This document shows, in pieces, positions 1 through 4,537 of a DNA stretch of 7,315 nt. The translations under genes were made by a program, and so were the position numbers. This DNA is from Flavobacteriales bacterium (lineage in GTDB: Bacteria; Bacteroidota; Bacteroidia; Flavobacteriales_D; CANHHI01), in contig CANHHI010000076.1 in NCBI GenBank assembly GCA_947460225.1, positions 1 through 7,315 on the forward strand, given 5' to 3'. Below the pieces are notes generated by a model, which was not told the DNA's origin, did no database searches, and was given only the letters and a program-made list of their open reading frames with translations. Within the stretch, counting starts at the first letter, position 1, and each line of letters starts with the position of its first letter.

Positions 1-738
1 ATTGTGATCTGTGTGATGATACCAGTCTGGGTTTGGATTTGATATTTGGCTATCAGGAACCATAATATACTTATCCCCTCCAAATTTTCCTGTTGTTCCT
101 ATTATAGTATTTCTATGATTATGTTGTCCTGCTATTCCTGTCGTACCTGTATGCGTATGACTAGGCATTTGGTTTTCATTGAGGGTTACATTGTACTCCC
201 CACCCATAGCTTTAAAGCCATAACCATTGCCAGTACCCAAGGCAAATCTGCCGCTTAGGTTTGGTACTGGTTGGTTTACGCCGTTAATCACGTGCCAAGC
301 ACCATCGCAAAGCACAAAGTTTTTGGGTTTTTGTTCCAAAGGCAATCCCCACATAATAATGCTTCCTATGGGTAGCATGGAGGTGTGCAAATCCTTCATG
401 TTGTTTGCCATGGTGGCATTGCTTTGGTTGATTTGCGTTTGCAAATGTTCATCTTTTGCCCCCAATTGCCCATCTTTGTCCCGCAGTTTTTGCAGTTCGG
501 GATAGACCAAATTCGCCAAAGCCCTCGCCAAAGCAAAAGGCGAGACAATCTTTTGGGCGTCCATGCCCTCTGTGGCATCTTTGTCTGTTGCAAAGAGGTT
601 TTTAATGTTTTCATAGCCTTTGGATTGGTCGTTGATACACGACAAAATCAAACTTCTAAAATCTAACCCGTCTGGGGTTTTTCCGTCCGAAAACGCCTGA
701 ATAAGTTTTGCCTCACAGGACACATTGCCATCGAGCAT
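1..738 (-). CDS. Phage tail-collar domain protein (tail-fibre-like), C-terminus beyond left edge
   Basis: An open frame of 246 codons runs from ATG at 738 to base 1 without a stop, so the gene is partial. Residues about 122-168 match the phage tail collar fold: LPIGSII (122-128), LCDG (143-146) and PNLSGRFALG (159-168). They are followed by GGEYNVTLNENQMPSHTH (179-196) and more histidine pairs (HNH 206-208, HH near 241), as in tail-fibre tips and microcystin-dependent (Mdp) proteins. The N-terminal part has an 'F.DGK.P...DFR.LI.S' segment (about residues 15-32) and a probable coiled coil (about 78-118). No signal peptide or membrane segment is present, which fits a particle-borne fibre better than a Sec-secreted adhesin. 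The start is supported by a promoter at 788-820 and the stop-rich sequence upstream. It shares that promoter module with the fibre gene at 2565-4076. The family call is confident; the particle type is not known. Confidence 0.88.
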   Translation of the reverse strand, partial: MLDGNVSCEAKLIQAFSDGKTPDGLDFRSLILSCINDQSKGYENIKNLFATDKDATEGMDAQKIVSPFALARALANLVYPELQKLRDKDGQLGAKDEHLQTQINQSNATMANNMKDLHTSMLPIGSIIMWGLPLEQKPKNFVLCDGAWHVINGVNQPVPNLSGRFALGTGNGYGFKAMGGEYNVTLNENQMPSHTHTGTTGIAGQHNHRNTIIGTTGKFGGDKYIMVPDSQISNPNPDWYHHTDHN

Positions 739-787
739 AATTGATATATTTAAAAATTAGCACCAGCACCATTGCTGTATGCGCCTG

Positions 788-820
788 CAAATTTACAACC
801 GCCAAGAGCCAAAATCCAAA
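788..820 (-). promoter_or_regulatory. Bacteroidota-type promoter of the tail-collar gene
   Basis: Read on the minus strand, a -33 TTTG (817-820) is followed after 21 bases by the -7 element TAAATTTG (788-795), fitting the phylum consensus TTTG...TAnnTTTG. The -7 element lies 49 bases upstream of the ATG at 738. Spacing and surrounding bases are the same as in the promoter at 4102-4134. Confidence 0.7.
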
Positions 821-827
821 CATGGCT

Positions 828-858
828 TGCGTAACTGGTCGGTATTTCATACCAGTTA
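828..858 (-). repeat. 31-nt palindromic element, copy A, upstream of the tail-collar gene
   Basis: These 31 bases are identical to 4142-4172. The dyad in this copy extends over 830-860: arms CGTAACTGGT and ACCAGTTACG (10 bp) around an 11-base spacer. A second overlapping dyad, GGTAT-3 nt-ATACC, lies inside and competes for the same bases. The element ends 7 bases before the -33 box, so it is upstream of the transcribed region. An operator for a dimeric regulator is the simplest reading; a recombination site is possible. Confidence 0.75.
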
Positions 859-938
859 CGGCGATTTTGTAGGCAAGTTCTGCACGGCATAAGCGATGCA
901 AATTGCTTTTAATCAGTGTGTTTTACTCGCATGTAAAA

Positions 939-970
939 ATAAAAAAGCAGGCAATTGCCTGCTTTTTTTT
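939..970 (-). terminator. Rho-independent terminator of the coiled-coil membrane protein gene (possibly bidirectional)
   Basis: A perfect 28-base palindrome spans 941-968: GCAGGC and GCCTGC arms flanked by six or more A and T. Read on the minus strand the GC stem is followed by a run of T, 16 bases after the stop at 986. Its A/T symmetry would allow termination on the plus strand as well. Confidence 0.85.
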
Positions 971-985
971 GTATGTGGTTTTTAT

Positions 986-1345
986 TTAGTTTTTTAAAAT
1001 ATGAAACACCAGTGGTGTAATTACGCTGATTAGGAGTGTTCCCAACACGCCTATTGCTGCCATCAGGTAGCTGATGCGTTGGTTGGTACTGCCGTGCAAA
1101 GTGAGCATTTCTCTTTCCAAATGGTCTATTCTTGCATTGGTTGATGCTTCTAGCTTATCTATGCGTGCATTGGTTGTTGTTTCCAGTTTGTCTATGCGTG
1201 CGCTTGTTTTCTCAAAAAGTATTTCTATTTTTGAAAACGCAGCCTGCACATCTTCACTGACTTTGATGTCAATGATAGCGGTTAATGCCCTGGCATGGTC
1301 TGGGGGCAGGTTTTTCACGGCTTCGTATAATTCGCTAGACCTCAT
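986..1345 (-). CDS. Small coiled-coil protein with C-terminal membrane anchor (DUF1640-like)
   Basis: The protein has 119 aa. Residues 1-40 form a predicted amphipathic helical head (SSELYEAVKNLPPDHARAL). Residues 47-79 hold three consecutive 11-residue repeats of the type T-N-A-R-I-D-K-L-E-x-x, a right-handed (hendecad) coiled-coil pattern. Residues 93-116 are a hydrophobic helix with a short KN tail. The layout (helical head, coiled-coil stalk, C-terminal anchor) resembles bacterial DUF1640/CCDC90-like proteins and, more distantly, XhlA-type membrane-associated phage lysis proteins; I cannot choose between these by eye. No signal peptide is seen, so the bulk is expected in the cytoplasm. 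ATG at 1345 is preferred to the upstream codon at 1372 because the promoter -7 element is at 1362-1369, which would leave the longer start untranscribed. It is a single-gene unit with its own promoter and terminator. The gene call is fairly sure; the function is unknown. Confidence 0.75.
   Translation of the reverse strand: MRSSELYEAVKNLPPDHARALTAIIDIKVSEDVQAAFSKIEILFEKTSARIDKLETTTNARIDKLEASTNARIDHLEREMLTLHGSTNQRISYLMAAIGVLGTLLISVITPLVFHILKN
1109..1207 (-). repeat. Three tandem 33-bp repeats coding for an 11-residue coiled-coil unit
   Basis: Residues 47-57, 58-68 and 69-79 of the small membrane protein are three near-identical units differing at a few positions (TSARIDKLETT, TNARIDKLEAS, TNARIDHLERE). 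The DNA is also repetitive (TCTATGCGTGCATTGGTTG recurs in part), so the copy number could change by slippage or recombination while keeping frame. Confidence 0.8.
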
Positions 1346-1361
1346 GGTGTAAATATCGCTA

Positions 1362-1369
1362 CAAAGGTA
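1362..1369 (-). promoter_or_regulatory. Promoter -7 element of the coiled-coil membrane protein gene
   Basis: The minus strand reads TACCTTTG, matching TAnnTTTG, 16 bases upstream of the ATG at 1345. No convincing -33 TTTG is seen at the usual distance, so the assignment rests on the -7 box and its position. Confidence 0.5.
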
Positions 1370-1399
1370 CAAAAATTTCTAAGCACACGTAAAACACAT

Positions 1400-1419
1400 G
1401 GGCAGAAAATTTTCTGCCC
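1400..1419. terminator. Perfect 20-base palindrome, possible terminator of the DUF1016 gene
   Basis: GGGCAGAAAA and TTTTCTGCCC form a gapless perfect dyad 46 bases beyond the stop of the nuclease gene. On the minus strand it is followed by ATGTGTTTTA rather than a clean T-run, and on the plus strand by TTTGATT, so it is a weak terminator by sequence. An operator for the promoter 31 bases to its left is the alternative. Confidence 0.45.
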
Positions 1420-1438
1420 TTTGATTGCATCGCCTGCA

Positions 1439-1459
1439 CGCAGATTAAAACAGGCAATG
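1439..1459. repeat. Dispersed 21-nt repeat, copy 1 (REP-like)
   Basis: CGCAGATTAAAACAGGCAAT plus a final G differs at two positions from 4259-4279. Just upstream (1432-1436) GCCTG can pair with CAGGC inside the repeat. The second copy sits in the hairpin-rich gap at 4188-4500, so this may be a single unit of the same intergenic repeat family. Confidence 0.5.
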
Positions 1460-1465
1460 TCCATT

Positions 1466-2476
1466 TTATTTTTGGCTTAATAAGTGTTTAAAGTCTTCTT
1501 GACTGGGTAAAATAGTGAGGTATTTGCTGGCAAAAATTTGGGTATTGTTTTCTGGCAGGGTATATTTTACAATGGCATCGCTTTTGTCTTGACAGAAAAT
1601 AATACCGATTGTTTTATTTTCTTCTTCTAATTTGACAGCCCTATCAAAATAATTAACATACATCTGCATTTGTCCAATATCTTGATGTTTGAGTTCGCCT
1701 ATTTTTAAATCAATGAGCACAAAGCATTTTAAAATTCTGTTATAAAATACCAAGTCAATTCTAAAATGTTTTTCCTCAAAGCTAATTCTGTGTTGTCTTG
1801 CAACGTAAGTAAATCCTTTGCCCAGTTCTAACAGAAAATGTTCCAATTTATTGATGAGTTCTTGTTCAAGGTCATTTTCAGAATAATGCTGACGTTCGGG
1901 CAAGTTTAAAAATTCTAAAATATAAGGGTCTTTAATTAAATCTTTGGCTTGTTCTACAATTTGTCCTTTTGTGGCAAGTGTATGCAACTCTTCTTGATTT
2001 TTAGACAAAGCCAACCGAGCGTATAATCCAGCATTGTATTGCCTTTGCAACTCTCGCAGGCTCCAATTGTTTTGGTAGGCTTCAATTTCGTAAAAAGCTC
2101 TTTCTTGATTATCTGTAATGCGCATGAGTTTGAGGTAATGCGACCAGCTTAATTTGAATGGTGTGTTGGTATTTGTAGATTTCCGAAACGGTGTCTCGGA
2201 AATTTGCGCATGATAAACCAAATAAAATTTGCGCATATTACTCAAATTATCCTCTGAAAACCCCTTGCCAAATTCTTGCGTTAATTTTGCTGAAAGTGCT
2301 TTAAGGAGTTGTTTTCCGTATGTTGCTCGTTGCTTGCCAGCTTGCTCTTCTTCCACAACCATTTTGCCTATTTCAAAATAGGTTAAAACCATGGTCTGAT
2401 TGACAGTTTGCAAGACATGATATTGTGCATTTTTTAACAATTGGGCAATATTTTGCGCCAAATTTTCTATTTTCAT
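1466..2476 (-). CDS. DUF1016/YhcG-family PD-(D/E)xK nuclease
   Basis: The protein has 336 aa, the usual full length for this family. The N-terminal DUF1016_N region covers about residues 1-160, including the hallmark stretch SWSHYLKLMRI (110-120) and NNWSLRELQRQ (136-146). The C-terminal nuclease region has the core motif intact: RIDLVFYN with Asp241, then FVLIDLK with Asp256 and Lys258, then GQMQMY with Gln269. These are the PD-(D/E)xK metal- and phosphate-contact positions, so it should be catalytically competent. Family members are often found near restriction-modification or other defence genes, but no methyltransferase or partner is visible here. The start at 2476 is chosen over an in-frame extension to 2638 because the extension overlaps the upstream gene and its terminator, and because a TACCTTTG promoter box lies 22 bases upstream of this ATG. 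The biological target is not known. Confidence 0.93.
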   Translation of the reverse strand: MKIENLAQNIAQLLKNAQYHVLQTVNQTMVLTYFEIGKMVVEEEQAGKQRATYGKQLLKALSAKLTQEFGKGFSEDNLSNMRKFYLVYHAQISETPFRKSTNTNTPFKLSWSHYLKLMRITDNQERAFYEIEAYQNNWSLRELQRQYNAGLYARLALSKNQEELHTLATKGQIVEQAKDLIKDPYILEFLNLPERQHYSENDLEQELINKLEHFLLELGKGFTYVARQHRISFEEKHFRIDLVFYNRILKCFVLIDLKIGELKHQDIGQMQMYVNYFDRAVKLEEENKTIGIIFCQDKSDAIVKYTLPENNTQIFASKYLTILPSQEDFKHLLSQK

Positions 2477-2497
2477 ATAAACAGGTTTTACGCATGG

Positions 2498-2505
2498 CAA
2501 AGGTA
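2498..2505 (-). promoter_or_regulatory. Promoter -7 element of the DUF1016 gene
   Basis: The minus strand reads TACCTTTG (TAnnTTTG), 21 bases before ATG 2476 and 31 bases past the terminator of the upstream gene. A TTG at 2530-2532 is the nearest -33 candidate, but its 24-base spacer is long. The nuclease therefore seems to be transcribed separately from the fibre gene. Confidence 0.55.
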
Positions 2506-2525
2506 TAAAATACTTAGCGATTTTA

Positions 2526-2555
2526 GAAACAAAAACCCCAGCCAAAGGCTGGGGG
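2526..2555 (-). terminator. Rho-independent terminator of the tail-fibre-like gene
   Basis: On the minus strand, CCCCAGCC-TTT-GGCTGGGG (2536-2554) is followed by TTTTTGTTTC. The hairpin starts 10 bases after the stop codon at 2565. An 8-bp GC-rich stem, a 3-base loop and a T-run make a textbook intrinsic terminator. Confidence 0.92.
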
Positions 2556-2564
2556 ATTGCGGGT

Positions 2565-4076
2565 TTAAATATACTCGTTGATGTTTTTGAGGTATAATTT
2601 ATACCCGTCAGCACCATTACTATACACAATCTGCCCATTGCCTACATAGCAAGAGTCAAGGCTATTTACGCTATTTATCTCAGTTCCGTTGCTAGTGTCG
2701 TTGATGTTTTTTAGGTATAATTTGCTTCCCTCGGCAATGTTTCTATACACAATCTGCCCATTTCCAACATAGCAAGGGTAATAGCTACTTACACTAGTTA
2801 TTGCAGTTCCATTACTCGTGTCGTTGATGTTTTTGAGATATAATTTCCCGCTATTATAATCCCCATACACAATCTGCCCACCGCCTACATAGCAAGGGGA
2901 AAAGCTATAAACACTATTTATAGCAGTGCCGTTGCTAGTGTCGCTTATGTTTTTTAGGTATAATTTGCTTCCGTCGGCACTGTTTCTATACACAATCTGC
3001 CCATTGCCTACATAGCAATGGGAAAAGCTATAAACACTATTTATCGCAGTTCCGTTGCTGGTGTCGCTTATGTTTTTTAAGTATAATTTACCGCCATCGG
3101 TGTTATTTATATACACAATCTGCCCATTGCCCACATAGCAAGGTGTAATGCTATTTGCACTATTTATAGCCACTCCATTGCTGTTGTCTTCGCAGAGGAA
3201 CACGCTGGCTTGGGGTTTTGTGGGCGTTGTGCTTTCTGTGGAGGCACTGCTTTGCACTTGCCAAGGGCTAAACCAGTATGGATTTTGTATTTCCTCCACT
3301 TCTGGCAATATTTCTGGGTTTTCCGCTGTTTCTTCCAATGCGGGCATTTCAGGCTCGGTTTTCTCCAAAAAGCCTTGGCGCACATAGCAGGTATAACCCT
3401 CCTTGCCAATTTCTAAAACATCTAAAAACTGGTTGATGCTACGCTCAAATTTAGAAAATTCATCGCTAGGTTGGTATTCATACACCCTAAGTGTGTAGTC
3501 GCTCATTTTTCCAAGTAAATCTTCGGGCAAATCTTCTGCTGTGCTTTGCACCAAATAGGTGCCTGCCTCGGTGGCTTCGCTTACGCTCGCCACCATATTT
3601 CTAAACTTAAAAGAATCCTCAATTTGCTCGCTTTGCCAGTGGCTCAAATGCGCATTGTAATTGCCTGCGTGTTTTTCAAATTCCTCTCGGTCTAGTTTTT
3701 GGGCAACTTGGCTCAGCGTGTCTTTGTCTGAGAAAGTCAAATGGCGGGCATCGTCCTGCAAATGGGCTTCAAAGTCCGTGCGGTCTAGCTTTTGAGGCAC
3801 TTTGTCAATGGCTTCCGTTTGGAAACTCGTCAAATGCAAATGCTCGTTCATCACGTGGCTGTTGAGTACTTCCGTTTGCGTTTGCATAAAAGCCGTTTGC
3901 TCGGCTTGCAAAGTTTCGCACTGTTCTTCCAAGCCCTCGGCATAGGCTAAAAATCCATTGTCAATTTCATTGGCAATGTCGCTGGGCATGATGCTCCAGT
4001 CCTCTGCTTCATCGTTGATTGCGTGATGAATGCTGTCTTTGATTCTTTCATGAATCGCTAAAAAATCTGTTTTCAT
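2565..4076 (-). CDS. Phage-tail-fibre-like protein with C-terminal blade-like tandem repeats
   Basis: The protein has 503 aa. Residues 1-70 are acidic and helical. Residues 74-155 hold three 31-residue units starting with His and containing HLT or HLS (HLQDDARHLT, KLDR.EFE.H), the 'H......HIT..E' type found in phage tail fibres. Residues about 166-236 (AGTYLVQS...GYTCYVRQGF) resemble the small 'knob' domain of tailspikes and pyocin fibres (tentative). An acidic, Pro-rich linker (238-264) and a Ser/Thr-rich linker (about 276-291) lead to five tandem 41-aa repeats (about 297-501) with the invariant core CYVG.GQIVY...GKLYLKNI, similar to DUF5050/YWTD-like propeller blades. There is no signal peptide or membrane helix. 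ATG 4076 is chosen over TTG 4082, with a promoter at 4102-4134. The gene is monocistronic, ended by a strong terminator. Inference: a receptor-binding fibre of a phage-like particle; an intracellular repeat protein is the alternative. Confidence 0.85.
   Translation of the reverse strand: MKTDFLAIHERIKDSIHHAINDEAEDWSIMPSDIANEIDNGFLAYAEGLEEQCETLQAEQTAFMQTQTEVLNSHVMNEHLHLTSFQTEAIDKVPQKLDRTDFEAHLQDDARHLTFSDKDTLSQVAQKLDREEFEKHAGNYNAHLSHWQSEQIEDSFKFRNMVASVSEATEAGTYLVQSTAEDLPEDLLGKMSDYTLRVYEYQPSDEFSKFERSINQFLDVLEIGKEGYTCYVRQGFLEKTEPEMPALEETAENPEILPEVEEIQNPYWFSPWQVQSSASTESTTPTKPQASVFLCEDNSNGVAINSANSITPCYVGNGQIVYINNTDGGKLYLKNISDTSNGTAINSVYSFSHCYVGNGQIVYRNSADGSKLYLKNISDTSNGTAINSVYSFSPCYVGGGQIVYGDYNSGKLYLKNINDTSNGTAITSVSSYYPCYVGNGQIVYRNIAEGSKLYLKNINDTSNGTEINSVNSLDSCYVGNGQIVYSNGADGYKLYLKNINEYI
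2575..3186 (-). repeat. Five tandem 123-bp coding repeats (third unit 120 bp)
   Basis: Unit boundaries read 2575-2697, 2698-2820, 2821-2940, 2941-3063 and 3064-3186, all in frame. Each encodes (S/N)DTSNGTAI.S......CYVG.GQIVY.....GKLYLKNI. Within every unit two short stretches vary, the six or seven residues before CYVG and the loop between QIVY and KLYLKNI, while the rest is almost fixed. Each unit has one cysteine. The 120-bp unit lacks one codon in the variable loop. Repeats this close in DNA sequence can recombine. Confidence 0.92.
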
Positions 4077-4101
4077 ATTCAATTGGGTTTAAAATGGACT
4101 G

Positions 4102-4134
4102 CAAAGTTACCACCTCCCAAGCCCTAAATCCAAA
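4102..4134 (-). promoter_or_regulatory. Bacteroidota-type promoter of the tail-fibre-like gene
   Basis: On the minus strand, TTTG (4131-4134), a 21-base spacer and TAACTTTG (4102-4109) precede the ATG at 4076 by 25 bases. The spacer length equals that of the collar-gene promoter and the bases align without gaps; the two promoters match at 28 of 36 positions counted by eye from the -33 box to CAG after the -7 box. Confidence 0.72.
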
Positions 4135-4141
4135 TGTGCCA

Positions 4142-4172
4142 TGCGTAACTGGTCGGTATTTCATACCAGTTA
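4142..4172 (-). repeat. 31-nt palindromic element, copy B, upstream of the tail-fibre-like gene
   Basis: Identical over 31 bases to 828-858. In this copy the arms TAACTGGT (4146-4153) and ACCAGTTA (4165-4172) are 8 bp, because the next base differs, around the same 11-base spacer. It lies 7 bases beyond the -33 box of the fibre-gene promoter, exactly as copy A does for the collar gene. Confidence 0.75.
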
Positions 4173-4258
4173 AGGCAAATTTCAGGCACGGTCAAAGACC
4201 GTTTCATCTGCCTTCGGCAGGCAAGATAATCAAGCCATTACAAAGCCTGCGCCTTTGG

Positions 4259-4279
4259 CGCAGACTAAAACAGGCTATG
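4259..4279. repeat. Dispersed 21-nt repeat, copy 2 (REP-like)
   Basis: CGCAGACTAAAACAGGCTAT plus a final G matches 1439-1459 with two differences. Here it links two hairpins of the array: its first bases are the right arm of 4247-4263 and its last bases the left arm and loop of 4271-4283. Confidence 0.5.
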
Positions 4280-4450
4280 CCTGCGGTTTAAACCGTGGGC
4301 TATATTATTCATGTCTGTATGATTTTTTTGCGATGGAAACGCCCGTGCGCAACATGGATTAAATCCATGCTGTGCATGGTCAGGTTGGGTTTTTTACATA
4401 AAACCTTTAACATAAAAACTGGCACTTGGGATAGTGCAAGGGTTGTATTC

Positions 4451-4487
4451 CCACAAAACACCCACGCTTTTGGCGTGGGCTTTGTGG
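4451..4487 (-). terminator. Probable terminator of the lipoprotein gene
   Basis: Nested arms: CCACAAA (4451-4457) pairs with TTTGTGG (4481-4487) and CCCACGC (4461-4467) with GCGTGGG (4473-4479), loop TTTTG. It begins 50 bases past the stop at 4538. On the minus strand the inner stem is followed by TGTTTTGTGG, an imperfect T-run, so it could equally be part of the surrounding hairpin array. Confidence 0.55.
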
Positions 4488-4537
4488 TAGGTAGGCTACC
4501 GCCGAAGAGAAAATTATATTTACAAAAAAATGATGTG

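Larger units (their letters stand above)
739..985. other. Intergenic region between tail-collar gene and coiled-coil membrane protein gene
   Basis: From left to right this gap holds the 49-base leader of the collar gene, its promoter (788-820), palindromic element copy A (828-860), about 75 bases with no recognisable signal, and the terminator hairpin of the next gene (941-968). No credible ORF is seen on either strand: the 713-901 minus-strand frame lies largely over the promoter and continues into the collar gene out of frame. Confidence 0.6.
4188..4500. repeat. Cluster of at least eight short perfect hairpins (REP-like intergenic array)
   Basis: Perfect short dyads: ACGGTC-aaa-GACCGT (4188-4202), CTGCC-ttc-GGCAG (4208-4220), CTGCGCC-ttt-GGCGCAG (4247-4263), CAGGC-tat-GCCTG (4271-4283), CGGTTTAAACCG (4284-4295), CATGGATT-a-AATCCATG (4353-4369), the double stem 4451-4487, and GGTAG-g-CTACC (4490-4500). 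Stems are 5-8 bp with loops of 0-5 bases and different sequences. It resembles REP elements mobilised by RAYT (IS200-like) transposases, but no such transposase gene is in the window. Confidence 0.65.
4083..4537. other. 460-base intergenic region between the fibre gene and the lipoprotein gene
   Basis: From left to right it holds the fibre-gene promoter (4102-4134), palindrome copy B (4142-4172), a dense run of short hairpins (4188-4500) and the probable lipoprotein-gene terminator (4451-4487). The plus-strand frames at 4094-4291 and 4295-4681 are not credible genes: they read through hairpins or into the lipoprotein gene and resemble no protein I know. No tRNA or rRNA is seen. Confidence 0.6.

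Noticed and set aside
828..860. Palindrome as an integron attC site with the genes as cassettes
   Set aside because: The core triplets do not match RYYYAAC/GTTRRRY, the element is 5' of a promoter rather than just 3' of a gene, and no integrase is visible.
713..901. Minus-strand 62-aa ORF upstream of the collar gene
   Set aside because: It covers the promoter and palindrome and ends inside the collar gene in another frame; the collar frame has clear homology instead.
2488..2499. TTACGCATGGCA near the DUF1016 promoter, also found on the minus strand beside palindrome copy B
   Set aside because: The shared stretch is only about 12 bases, is in opposite orientation relative to the genes, and lacks the dyad; chance cannot be excluded.
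2477..2638. N-terminal extension of the DUF1016 protein to 2638
   Set aside because: The extension lies over the terminator and the end of the fibre gene, is not family-like, and is upstream of the promoter box.
2575..3186. Tandem repeats as a CRISPR array or a diversity-generating-retroelement variable region
   Set aside because: Units are 120-123 bp and coding in frame, with no short repeat/spacer pattern. No template repeat or reverse transcriptase is in the window, and differences are not limited to adenines.
4142..4172. Invertible promoter flanked by recombinase sites
   Set aside because: Both copies of the element are in the same orientation relative to their genes and there is only one copy per promoter, so no inverted pair flanks a promoter in this window.
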